This document shows, piece after piece, positions 16,731-24,362 of a stretch of 64,000 nucleotides of DNA. Origin of the DNA: an uncultured bacterium (GTDB lineage Bacteria > Cyanobacteriota > Vampirovibrionia > Gastranaerophilales > Gastranaerophilaceae). The notes under the pieces are model-generated. The model was not told where the DNA came from. It saw nothing but the letters and a program-made list of their open reading frames with translations, and did not search any database. The DNA lies in assembly GCA_949294395.1 (NCBI GenBank), contig CASFGU010000003.1, positions 1-64,000 on the forward strand. The letters run 5' to 3'. Numbering within the stretch: the stretch's first letter is position 1; every line of letters starts with the position of its first letter. A program made the translations under genes and the position numbers.

Positions 16731-16946
16731 TTAAGCTAATCTTACTAATGATATTGTATTCTGAGCAGACGGATTTGACGGCGTTTCGTTACGGCTGTTA
16801 AACCAGAAGAACGCACCGGCTGCAATTAACGCTACTATAATTATTACAAAAAGCATTTTTGTAAGTATTGCAAAAACTTTCCCTATGATAAAAAGCGCCG
16901 CAATGACGGCAAGTGCTATAAGTACAATTGTGTAATCCATAAACAT
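16731..16946 (-). CDS. Small two-helix membrane protein
   Basis: This 71-residue protein is almost wholly hydrophobic, with two transmembrane segments at about residues 4-24 and 30-50 and a polar C-terminal tail. Its ATG overlaps the plsY stop codon in the form TAATG, so it is translationally coupled to PlsY. No family is recognised. It could be an accessory to the acyltransferase or a general small membrane protein; nothing in the sequence decides. Confidence 0.55.
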   Translation of the reverse strand: MFMDYTIVLIALAVIAALFIIGKVFAILTKMLFVIIIVALIAAGAFFWFNSRNETPSNPSAQNTISLVRLA

Positions 16947-17551
16947 TACCTCACTTTATTTTCTTCACCCTTAAGAAGCCTCTGGATATTGCTTCTGTGA
17001 AGCCAGATAATATAAACGGCTCCGAGTGCGCAGTATGCAATGTATGCGGGAGGCGCTTTGAACCACCACATCAAAAAAGGTGAAATCGCAAGCGCTATTA
17101 TAGAACCAAGTGAAACGTATTTGGAAGTATATGTAATAACCGCCCATACAGCTGCAATTAAAAGTCCGACAATCCAGTTAAGCGCAAGAATAGTTCCGAC
17201 GCCTGATGCAACAGACTTTCCGCCGGTGAACTTCAAAAAGATTGACTTGCTGTGACCGAGAATTACGGCAATCGCCGCCACAACAGGCAGCAGCCCTATT
17301 CCTGTAAAGGTTGTTGTAAAAAATTTTGCTAAGATAACAGGCAGTGCACCCTTGAACGCATCAAGCAGCAGAGTTATGAAGAACCATTTTTTGCCCATAA
17401 CCCTTTTTACATTTGTAGCACCCGTAGAGCCGGAGCCTATTGTCCTTATATCTTGTCCGGTAAAAGTTTTTACAATTATATATCCTGTCGGAATTGACCC
17501 TATCAGGTAAGCTGTTACAAATACAACGGCAAATTCGAAAATTTTTTCCAT
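16946..17551 (-). CDS. plsY: Glycerol-3-phosphate acyltransferase PlsY
   Basis: PlsY is an inner-membrane enzyme that transfers an acyl group from acyl-phosphate to glycerol 3-phosphate, the first step of phospholipid synthesis; its partner PlsX is not in the window. The three cytoplasmic signatures are present: GSIPTGYI with GSGSTGATNVKR near residues 18-50, DAFKGALPV, and LGHSKSIFLKFTGGKSVAS near 98. Multiple transmembrane helices and a length of 201 residues are typical. A GGAG-type site precedes the ATG. A promoter is predicted at 17575-17604. Confidence 0.96.
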   Translation of the reverse strand: MEKIFEFAVVFVTAYLIGSIPTGYIIVKTFTGQDIRTIGSGSTGATNVKRVMGKKWFFITLLLDAFKGALPVILAKFFTTTFTGIGLLPVVAAIAVILGHSKSIFLKFTGGKSVASGVGTILALNWIVGLLIAAVWAVITYTSKYVSLGSIIALAISPFLMWWFKAPPAYIAYCALGAVYIIWLHRSNIQRLLKGEENKVR

Positions 17552-17574
17552 ACTCTCTCCTTGTTTGCTTTCAG

Positions 17575-17604
17575 ATTATAACACAACTAAAAACCTTATG
17601 GCAA
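17575..17604 (-). promoter_or_regulatory. Promoter for plsY
   Basis: On the minus strand, TTGCCA and TATAAT are separated by 18 bp, with the -10 24 bp before the plsY ATG. Confidence 0.6.
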
Positions 17605-17606
17605 TA

Positions 17607-17635
17607 TTGCTTTAAGTCAAAAAGTATGATATAAA
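17607..17635 (+). promoter_or_regulatory. Promoter for the VWA/FHA/TonB-like operon
   Basis: TTGCTT and TATAAA are separated by 17 bp. Its -35 lies only 2 bp from the -35 of the divergent plsY promoter, so the two promoters are back to back. Confidence 0.6.
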
Positions 17636-17659
17636 TATTTTAAAAGAGAATTGGTATTT

Positions 17660-18328
17660 ATGAATAGAAGATTAATAATTACGGGTATTTTAATTCTGGC
17701 GCTTTCAATTGCCGGAAAACTTATATGGACAGGGTTGAAAAATGTTAAGGTGGATGATTTCAAACCGGCTGCGGTAATTTTTGTGGTGGATTCATCAGCT
17801 TCTAACCAGAAAAAGCTGCCGGAGCAGAAAAAACTTCTAAGACAAATCTGTAACATTCTTGATCCCGAGGATTTGATTAAGATTTTGAAAGTTTCCGAGG
17901 ATTCATATCTTATATACGAAGGCGCACCGTTTAACGGTTCCGGAATTGAAAAAGCTATGAATGCATTCACAGCTTACGATGAAAAAGATTACGGAACAGC
18001 GTACGGTGTCGGCTTAAAAAAGGCTTTTTCACACGCTCTTGAAATGAAAAAGAACGGCTATCTCCCTGCTGTTGTAGTAATAGGCGATCTTGAAAACGAG
18101 GGTGCTGTTGAAAAACAGATTAACTGGGAAACCCTGCCGCAGAACGTTAAAAATGTTCAAAAATATGCGCCGGATCTTGCTATGATGTTTTTATACGCCC
18201 ATCCCGAAAAACTCGACAGGGTGAAAGAAACTCTAACCCCTGTGCTCGGCGAGAAAAAACTCATTGTATCTCCCGAACAAAATTCGGATAAGGCTGTAAA
18301 ATCCTTTATTCATGCTCTTGATAGATAA
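17660..18328 (+). CDS. Membrane-anchored VWA-domain protein
   Basis: An N-terminal transmembrane helix (about residues 3-24) anchors a von Willebrand factor A-like domain outside the cytoplasm. The metal-ion-dependent adhesion site is visible as FVVDSSASN (D-x-S-x-S) near residue 42. A Gly-Thr segment, KDYGTAYGVG, lies in the middle, and VVIGDLENEG may supply the distal Asp. The start at 17660 is preferred to an upstream TTG. It heads an operon with an FHA-like membrane protein and TonB-like proteins. VWA domains mediate protein contacts. The partner is unknown. Confidence 0.65.
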   Translation: MNRRLIITGILILALSIAGKLIWTGLKNVKVDDFKPAAVIFVVDSSASNQKKLPEQKKLLRQICNILDPEDLIKILKVSEDSYLIYEGAPFNGSGIEKAMNAFTAYDEKDYGTAYGVGLKKAFSHALEMKKNGYLPAVVVIGDLENEGAVEKQINWETLPQNVKNVQKYAPDLAMMFLYAHPEKLDRVKETLTPVLGEKKLIVSPEQNSDKAVKSFIHALDR

Positions 18329-18344
18329 TTCTACGAGGTAATTT

Positions 18345-19955
18345 ATGACTATTGTAATTTCATCTTCAAAACAGGAAAAAACTTTTGAGGACAAAGATAT
18401 AATAAATATCGGCAACAACGAGAAATGCGACTTTAAAATCGATACAGGCTATGATGTTTTGCTCACCGTGCAGGTGGATAGTATTACCGGAAAATGCTTT
18501 GTAACAAATAACTTCCGGAATGAAAAAATCCTTTTTAAAGGCAGACCGCTGCAGAAGATTGAAGTTAACAATATTTGTAAAATTGTATTTGCAGATACAA
18601 CAGAATTTATTAGTGTAAAGGTTACGGCTGCAGGAAACCCTGCTGTTTCAGGTTTTTCTTCCGTAAATCAGGATTTGAGCGAAAGCGACCTTAAGCAGAT
18701 TTACGGAAACGATGCGGCTGCAATAACCAGAGCAAAAATCGAAAAACAGCGCGAGCCAATTGAACATGCGCGTGTCGGGATTATAAAACAAGTTGCTTAT
18801 TCTATTAATGAGTTGAAAAATAAAATTTCCGCAAATACCAGAAACAGTATCTTTTTGCATATAGCACTTGCCGTGAGTGCAATTTTCAGCTCTTTTGCAG
18901 TGGCAAATTACTTAATGGGTCTTACTATTCAGGAGGCTGAAAAATACCTTTATCTTCCGACAAATATTAAAGTCTGGGCGGCCTATGCGGTTATAGTTTT
19001 CGGTATCTGCCTTATGCTGAAGCAGGGCGTTTATCTTTACCTGCAGAATAATGTGGTGAAAGAGCTTGCGAAAACTACAAGATTTGCACAGAATTTTATG
19101 CTTATCATTTCAACAATTTTTATTCTTGGAATTTATGCGGTGAACCTTGTTTATTTTATGAATTTGAATAATTTTATCTCATTTGCACTGTTTATATCTT
19201 TATTCTTTGTAGGAATTATGGCAACACTTGCCATAAGCTGCGGGTATTTTAAATGCAACAATTCCGAATGGAGCGCTACATTAAACAAATTTGAATACAG
19301 AGAGGATTTTGAAGCGGTTTTGAAAGCTTACAGACAGTGGATTGACAGGTACATAAACAGCCTCGGCAAAACTAAAATTCAAAACATCAGGGACAGACTG
19401 TTTAATCTCCAGCTTAAGTCCGGAGGGGAAATCCTTGTTGGTATCTTAACAGCTCCGTTTCTGGCTTACGGGGTATCAAACACGCTTGCTATGTGTTTTC
19501 CTGAGGCTGCAGGCTGGGTAAGAATTTCAGGATTGCGTTTCAGCCCGATATTCCTTGTTCTTGCAACATTTTTAATTATTTTCGCATTTTTCGGATTTGT
19601 AAGTGCGTTTACGGCGTCCAAGAAAATTCAGGCCTCACAGGTAATAAAGCAGGACGGGTTTAGCGATTACAGGCAGCATTCAGTGAATATCTTCGGGCTT
19701 GAGGGTGTCAGAAAGCTTAACGCTGATAAAAACCGTTACCTTGCAATTGCTTGTTCTATAATATTTATTGAATTTTCAATGAACGTGTCATATTTTATGA
19801 CAGAAATAGGCGGGGATTTGCAGGGAATAGGCCTCAGTGTCATTGCCGCACTTGTTCCGACTGCGCTTTTGATTGCGGAAACTTTAATGCTCAGCCAGAC
19901 GCAGTTTGATATTTATGCCTGCGATGAACTGCTTGCAAAAATAGATAAAGATTAA
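18345..19955 (+). CDS. FHA-like domain fused to multi-pass membrane protein
   Basis: Residues 1-95 resemble a forkhead-associated fold (INIGNNEKCDFKID in place of the usual I-G-R-x-x-x-C-D), which in other proteins binds phosphothreonine; the usual Arg is Asn here, so binding is uncertain. After a linker, hydrophobic segments begin near residue 166. Four helices are followed by a soluble stretch of about 100 residues (EYREDFEAVLKAYRQW and GGEILVGILTAPFLAYG), then at least three more helices. The arrangement loosely recalls MotA/ExbB-type proteins, but I cannot assign it. It starts 17 bp after the VWA gene and ends 4 bp before the TonB-like gene. Confidence 0.55.
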   Translation: MTIVISSSKQEKTFEDKDIINIGNNEKCDFKIDTGYDVLLTVQVDSITGKCFVTNNFRNEKILFKGRPLQKIEVNNICKIVFADTTEFISVKVTAAGNPAVSGFSSVNQDLSESDLKQIYGNDAAAITRAKIEKQREPIEHARVGIIKQVAYSINELKNKISANTRNSIFLHIALAVSAIFSSFAVANYLMGLTIQEAEKYLYLPTNIKVWAAYAVIVFGICLMLKQGVYLYLQNNVVKELAKTTRFAQNFMLIISTIFILGIYAVNLVYFMNLNNFISFALFISLFFVGIMATLAISCGYFKCNNSEWSATLNKFEYREDFEAVLKAYRQWIDRYINSLGKTKIQNIRDRLFNLQLKSGGEILVGILTAPFLAYGVSNTLAMCFPEAAGWVRISGLRFSPIFLVLATFLIIFAFFGFVSAFTASKKIQASQVIKQDGFSDYRQHSVNIFGLEGVRKLNADKNRYLAIACSIIFIEFSMNVSYFMTEIGGDLQGIGLSVIAALVPTALLIAETLMLSQTQFDIYACDELLAKIDKD

Positions 19956-19959
19956 TCCT

Positions 19960-20751
19960 ATGACGTGGCTTAAGGTTTTTGTAGTAATTGCATTTGTATT
20001 TATTAACTTGTGTGTTCTGGCATTTGAGCCGTCTGTGCACGCGCCGTTTGTAATGGAGAAGAAAGACTTTAAGCTAGCAAAATCCTATCAGGAGCCGAAG
20101 TCAACCGACAATATCAACCTTTTAAGAATTGGAATTTCCGGCAAACCCGTGCAGGAAGCATCGTCCGGAACAGAACTTGCAGCGGCTGATTCCGTGCAGA
20201 CCGTTACAAGAGAAGTTCATATTGAGCCTTCAGAGTTTTACAGGCAGGCGAGCGGGTACGGAATACGGAATGTTTCAAACACACGGCAGAAGATTTCTGA
20301 AAGGGTTAAAACTCCTCCTGAAAATTCCGTCATTCAGAAGCGGATAGGAAATGTTACAAATCCTGTTGAAAAAAAGCCTAAAAAGCTTACACGCAGGGAA
20401 GAAACAATTGCCTGGAATAACTGGCGCAGCAGTCTGCAGAACAGAATTATGGACGAAAGTCAGATTGCGGCACCTATGGGAACTCTTGTAACATTCTCAT
20501 TCCGTGTAAGCAGCCGGAAGACGATTTCAAAAATAAAAATAAACAGTACAAACTGGAATTATACGGAAAAAATCAGAGAATCTATGATACCGCTCATACA
20601 AAGCTATGCAGGTAAAGATTTTCTGGCATTTCCGGAGGGTTCAGAGAGAAAATTCACAGACTTTAAAGGGGCGTTTTTAATCTGGTACGAAACCAGTTAT
20701 TCATCGCCTGATGATTATAATGATTTTGAAAGGGTGCACCGTTATGAGTAA
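19960..20751 (+). CDS. TonB-like periplasm-spanning protein
   Basis: An N-terminal hydrophobic anchor (residues 4-23) is followed by a long extended linker rich in Lys, Glu and Ser. A C-terminal domain of about 95 residues begins with L-Q-N-R-I-M, then FSFRVSSRKTISKIKINS, a pattern like the TonB C-terminal fold. In TonB systems this domain transmits motion to outer-membrane receptors. It overlaps the next 44-residue membrane peptide by 8 bp. The assignment is structural inference; the canonical TonB Pro-rich spacer is absent. Confidence 0.5.
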   Translation: MTWLKVFVVIAFVFINLCVLAFEPSVHAPFVMEKKDFKLAKSYQEPKSTDNINLLRIGISGKPVQEASSGTELAAADSVQTVTREVHIEPSEFYRQASGYGIRNVSNTRQKISERVKTPPENSVIQKRIGNVTNPVEKKPKKLTRREETIAWNNWRSSLQNRIMDESQIAAPMGTLVTFSFRVSSRKTISKIKINSTNWNYTEKIRESMIPLIQSYAGKDFLAFPEGSERKFTDFKGAFLIWYETSYSSPDDYNDFERVHRYE

Positions 20752-20878
20752 AAAAAATCTTGTCATACTGTTAATCTGTGCGGCAGCGGGGCTTGCCGTG
20801 ATTACGGCATCTGTGGCTGTTTTGAAGCCTGATATTAACAAATCGGTTGTCTTGCAGATTATAAAATATAAAAAATAA
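20744..20878 (+). CDS. 44-residue single-pass membrane peptide
   Basis: This short gene begins M-S-K-K-N-L and has one transmembrane segment of about 20 residues (IVLLICAAAG-like, Leu/Ala/Val rich) and a short basic tail ending K-Y-K-K. Its ATG overlaps the stop of the TonB-like gene in ATGAGTAA, which strongly supports translation by coupling. No family is recognised. It may be a small subunit of the envelope complex encoded by this operon. Confidence 0.55.
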   Translation: MSKKNLVILLICAAAGLAVITASVAVLKPDINKSVVLQIIKYKK

Positions 20879-20971
20879 CAGCGTGTGAAAATAATAAAAT
20901 TTGCTTAAAAGACGATAATTTCAACAGTTAAGAGGATTGCGCTAAATAAGTGCTGTAATAAAATTATAAGT

Positions 20972-21589
20972 ATGTTTAAATGTACTGTATGCCAAAGATT
21001 ATATGCTGCCCGCGTTGACTACTGTGACTGCGGGAATGATACCTTTGAGGAAATACAGGTCGCGACAGCGCCTCAGATTTCCTCGAAAACTTTTACGCTG
21101 CAGGATATACTGTCATGGGGAATTTTTGCTGTCTGTATTTTACTTTCTGTATATGTACTGTTTTTTACCGGCACAAAAAATGTGCACAGAAAATCAGAGC
21201 CGGTTATTGAAAAAACTATTCCGTCAGTAAATGTTCCGGATATTGACAGTGTATGGGATAATACTCCTGCTCAATCCACAGTTTCGGATGGTGGAAGTGA
21301 AATGGATATTTACAAAAAAGGTCTGCAAAACCTTTTTTATTCAAACCTCGCCTCAAGAATAATTCAATCTCCCGGAGAGTGTGAAATAGAATTCAGGATT
21401 GCCTCTGACGGCTCGTTGACGAACCGGAAAATGTATAAAAGACAGGGCGATAAAATTTTTAACAAAACTGTTCTTGATATGCTGAAAAAAACTTCTTCTT
21501 ATAAAACTCCTCCTGCTGATTATACAGGCGACAAAATAAAAGCCTATGTTTATACAAACAACGATGAGATAAAAATATTTATAAAATAA
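20972..21589 (+). CDS. Zinc-ribbon membrane protein with TonB-like C-terminal domain
   Basis: The N-terminus is a short zinc ribbon (C4, C7, C18, C20) facing the cytoplasm. One transmembrane helix follows (about residues 48-67), then a periplasmic linker and a C-terminal TonB_2/TolA-like domain with the pattern CEIEFRIASDGSLTNRKM and a V-L-D-M-L-K-K segment. It thus resembles the upstream TonB-like protein with a cytoplasmic metal-binding head. A TAAAAT element lies 7 nt before the ATG and a TTGCGC 16 bp further up, so it may be leaderless with its own promoter. Confidence 0.6.
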   Translation: MFKCTVCQRLYAARVDYCDCGNDTFEEIQVATAPQISSKTFTLQDILSWGIFAVCILLSVYVLFFTGTKNVHRKSEPVIEKTIPSVNVPDIDSVWDNTPAQSTVSDGGSEMDIYKKGLQNLFYSNLASRIIQSPGECEIEFRIASDGSLTNRKMYKRQGDKIFNKTVLDMLKKTSSYKTPPADYTGDKIKAYVYTNNDEIKIFIK

Positions 21590-21604
21590 AAAAGACGATA
21601 AGAC

Positions 21605-21692
21605 GTTAAGTGCAACAAAAGGCGATGGGGCGATATGAAATAAACCTTTCAACCCATCACCTGTTTAATTTTTTTGCACTTAAGCGCCTATT
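21605..21692. repeat. Imperfect inverted repeat after the zinc-ribbon gene
   Basis: TTAAGTGCAA and its complement TTGCACTTAA bracket a segment that also pairs GATGGG with CCCATC. It could be a folded RNA end or a repeat remnant. The left arm shares GATAAGACG-type sequence with the repeat clusters. Confidence 0.5.
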
Positions 21693-21708
21693 ATTCTTAA
21701 CGCATAAT

Positions 21709-21882
21709 TTAAAGCGAGGTTACGTTGAAATCCCTTTCCGATTTTGAAGAAGAATTTTCAAATACAACTTTGAGACACTTTTCAATAAAGGCTTCAATGC
21801 CTGAAATTTCTGCTTTTAAAGCTTCGTAATTTTCCTGTTTTCTGCCTTCAATGGTTTCTTTAAGATTTTCGTAATCGTACAT
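21709..21882 (-). CDS. Small helical protein of unknown function
   Basis: This 57-residue protein starts M-Y-D-Y-E-N-L and is predicted to be largely alpha-helical and charged, with one Cys. An AAGGAG site 8 bp upstream fixes the start at 21882; a longer frame to 21906 lacks one. No family is recognised. It is a single gene. Confidence 0.5.
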   Translation of the reverse strand: MYDYENLKETIEGRKQENYEALKAEISGIEAFIEKCLKVVFENSSSKSERDFNVTSL

Positions 21883-21970
21883 AATTAATACTCCTTTTAA
21901 CTTCACAGGAAATTAAGACGGAGGATTTTTTGAAAATCTTTAATACTTACAGTTAAATTTTTACAAAACT

Positions 21971-22423
21971 TTAATTAAACACAGGCAAATATGCCGGATC
22001 AATCTGGAAGCCCTTGCTGTAGTATTCTGACCGTTTGTATGTGCAGTTTTTCGGGTTTTGCATAGCTTTTTGCCAGATTTCTTCTGTTTTGTTAATTCCT
22101 GCTCTGTAATCAGGTTTTAGCAGCAGTGCATTATATAAATCCCGTGAAAGCGTTTCGTTAAAGGAACAGCTTACCGTAAGGATGCCGTTTGCGGTGCCTG
22201 TAACCTGCAAATATTCACAGTTTTTCCCGTTTCTGCCGAGTATTTGCTTGCTGTCGTGGAATACTGTTCCTGCCATATTAAATGTGGCATTCTCTATATA
22301 AACATCACAGTTTTTGAATTTTTGCGTGAATTTCTTGCTGAACCCGTTATCCGTGCGTTCGTTCGCAATTACACCTGCACAGCCCGCTGCTGCAATAAGG
22401 ATTAATAAAAAAATCTTCTTCAT
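21971..22423 (-). CDS. Small secreted Cys-containing protein
   Basis: The 150-residue product begins M-K-K-I-F-L-L-I-L-I with a classical signal peptide. A Cys in A-A-A-G-C could make it a lipoprotein, but the -3 residue is Ala, so a signal peptidase I site after V-I-A is equally likely. The mature part has several Cys that could pair. No family is recognised. There is no ribosome site; TATAAT stands exactly 6 nt before the ATG, suggesting a leaderless transcript. An upstream extension of the frame overlaps the divergent LysM gene and is rejected. Confidence 0.55.
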   Translation of the reverse strand: MKKIFLLILIAAAGCAGVIANERTDNGFSKKFTQKFKNCDVYIENATFNMAGTVFHDSKQILGRNGKNCEYLQVTGTANGILTVSCSFNETLSRDLYNALLLKPDYRAGINKTEEIWQKAMQNPKNCTYKRSEYYSKGFQIDPAYLPVFN

Positions 22424-22429
22424 ATTTTT

Positions 22430-22435
22430 ATTATA
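22430..22435 (-). promoter_or_regulatory. -10 element for a leaderless transcript of the 21971 gene
   Basis: TATAAT, six bases (AAAAAT), then ATG on the minus strand. This is the same spacing as for mlaD, gmk and the sensor kinase. Confidence 0.5.
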
Positions 22436-22549
22436 AGGCAATTTTTGTAAATGAAAAGTTTTAATATAAATATAAACAGTTCCGGCTGTCGAAAAATCGT
22501 GGTACAAACGGCGCCGGATTAATCGGGGAAAAATAAAGGGGATAAAATT

Positions 22550-23260
22550 ATGGTTGACAAAGTTAAGGAACAGGCGTACATCGATTACATGATGAGAAAG
22601 CTTCCTGATGTGAAGCAGGGTAAGGTGCATAAACTGCAAAAAGGCGACAGCCTCTGGGGACTTGCTAAAAAAGAACTCAATAACCCGAAAGCTTCTAATC
22701 AGGAAATCAGTGAATACATGCTTTTAATTGCAAAACTTAATAATCTCGATACAATAGACGATATGAATAGTCTGAAAATTAACGACAAAATTTATCTGCC
22801 GGAACAGGCTGCCGCAAAATCTGTACTTTCACCTAAAACACAGCCGGTGAAAAAGTCTGCCGCAAAAAGGCAGCCTACAGACGCGGAAGCAAGTTTTGCA
22901 GGGGTAAAAGATGCTCTGTTTAATGATAAAACCATTCATGTTGCAAAAGCATATCCGCAAGAATTAAATTTATTCCATGTATATCAGTATTATCATGATA
23001 AGGAGAGCGGTTACATATCAAATCATCATCCTGTAGTATCTTTTACTCTCGATAAGAACGGAAAGTTCAAATCTGCGTCTTTTGAAGGCGAAAAGAATGT
23101 AAATACTTTAGGTTATGATTATAATATCGACAAAAACGGCACGATTACCCAGCGAAACAAATTTATGGATAATGCACGCGGCAAGGTTGATGCAGCGGAT
23201 ATGAATGAGGTTAAAGTCCGTCTGGAAGAATTGTCAAAGCAGGCCGTGCTTTCTTATTAA
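22550..23260 (+). CDS. LysM-domain protein, no signal peptide
   Basis: A LysM domain lies at about residues 24-85: KVHKLQKGDSLWGLAKKELN, then KINDKIYLPE. It should bind N-acetylglucosamine-containing glycan such as peptidoglycan. A Lys/Pro-rich linker and a C-terminal domain of about 120 residues with repeated short beta-type segments (FTLDKNGKFKSASFEG, YNIDKNGTITQRN) follow. No export signal is visible. A GGGG/AAAGGGG site precedes the ATG. Together with the two LysM hydrolases at 7768-10825 this makes three LysM proteins without signal peptides. Confidence 0.75.
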   Translation: MVDKVKEQAYIDYMMRKLPDVKQGKVHKLQKGDSLWGLAKKELNNPKASNQEISEYMLLIAKLNNLDTIDDMNSLKINDKIYLPEQAAAKSVLSPKTQPVKKSAAKRQPTDAEASFAGVKDALFNDKTIHVAKAYPQELNLFHVYQYYHDKESGYISNHHPVVSFTLDKNGKFKSASFEGEKNVNTLGYDYNIDKNGTITQRNKFMDNARGKVDAADMNEVKVRLEELSKQAVLSY

Positions 23261-23300
23261 AGAATAGCAAAAAAATATATTTACGGGTTTGTTATCCGGT

Positions 23301-24362
23301 ATGCAGATTACTCCGTATAATAACAATCCCGTATTTAAAGGCTATGATGCAAGACGCCTCAGGGCGCTTGCTATGACCAGCAACAGAGGAAATATCGCAA
23401 AAGAACTCAAAGAAATAGGCGACAGAAAAGGTTTTAAAGTCTGGCTTGCCGGACATGATGATCTGGTTGAGGATGGCTTTGAGAATGTCCTTGACCGGTA
23501 TCCTTATACAACCTGCTGGGCTCAGGATATTGCAGGGGTTACACCTGACGGAAAGGTTTATTATCCGTGGCGGGCAGACGGTCTGGGGTGGCTTCTTTCA
23601 AATTTTAAAAAGTTTCAGGGAATTCTTGCTCAGAACCATGTTTCCGGAGGTAACTATTTTATAGTCAAAAACGGGGCGAAAAACGATTTAATTGCCGGCA
23701 AAAATGCTGAATTACTGCTCGGGGTTGATAAATTGAAGTCACGTTTTTGCGCGGAAAATATCTGTATTATTCCGCAGATGGATTATCATATTGATTTAGG
23801 TATCAGGCCTTTGACTAACAAAAATGTTCTTGTCTGCGACGATGATTTAACGGTGGCAGAACTTGAAAAAGGCATAAAACGTACAGAAAATTTCAGAATT
23901 GTAAACGAAAACCTGCGAGTAATTCTGGCAAGATTTAAGGAGGCTGTCAGCAAAAATTTCCATGAAAAACCTTCTAAAACTGCAAAAGTCCTTTCTGACC
24001 ACGGGTACAATCCGATTAGTGTGCCTGCAAGAATTTATGATGTAAAATTTAAACCCTCTACAAAAAGTACAGGGCTTGTTTATAATTTGAATTATGTAAA
24101 TGCCGTAGCTCTTGAAAACAACAAAAATGAGATTATTTATATGACAAATAAATCCCTGCTTGACAGGCAGTGCGGAATTACACCTGATACTGAACGCAGG
24201 ACAGGATTCAGTTTTGAAAAAATGTTTAAAGACAGTTTAAAACCCTATGTAGATGAAAACAATATATATTTTGTATCCGGTGAAAATTATGAAATTGCGG
24301 ATTATCTGACAAATTTTGACGGAGGCATACACTGTCTTTGCACGGAAATACCTCAGCTGTGA
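23301..24362 (+). CDS. Guanidino-group-modifying enzyme-like protein (deiminase fold)
   Basis: The pattern fits the agmatine/peptidylarginine deiminase superfamily, which hydrolyses guanidino groups through an Asp/His/Cys triad. Visible are TCWAQDIAGV (W-x-x-D), VSGGNYFIV, YHIDLGIRPL (catalytic His then Asp) near residue 165, and the C-terminal GGIHCLCTEIP, where the family has G-G-x-I-H-C-x-T. The Cys near 345 is the likely nucleophile. The N-terminus carries N-P-V-F-K-G at about residues 9-14. I chose the ATG at 23301; a TTG four codons earlier is the alternative. Substrate is unknown: free agmatine, arginine and protein arginine are all possible. The 3' end overlaps the decarboxylase gene by 10 bp. 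Confidence 0.65.
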   Translation: MQITPYNNNPVFKGYDARRLRALAMTSNRGNIAKELKEIGDRKGFKVWLAGHDDLVEDGFENVLDRYPYTTCWAQDIAGVTPDGKVYYPWRADGLGWLLSNFKKFQGILAQNHVSGGNYFIVKNGAKNDLIAGKNAELLLGVDKLKSRFCAENICIIPQMDYHIDLGIRPLTNKNVLVCDDDLTVAELEKGIKRTENFRIVNENLRVILARFKEAVSKNFHEKPSKTAKVLSDHGYNPISVPARIYDVKFKPSTKSTGLVYNLNYVNAVALENNKNEIIYMTNKSLLDRQCGITPDTERRTGFSFEKMFKDSLKPYVDENNIYFVSGENYEIADYLTNFDGGIHCLCTEIPQL

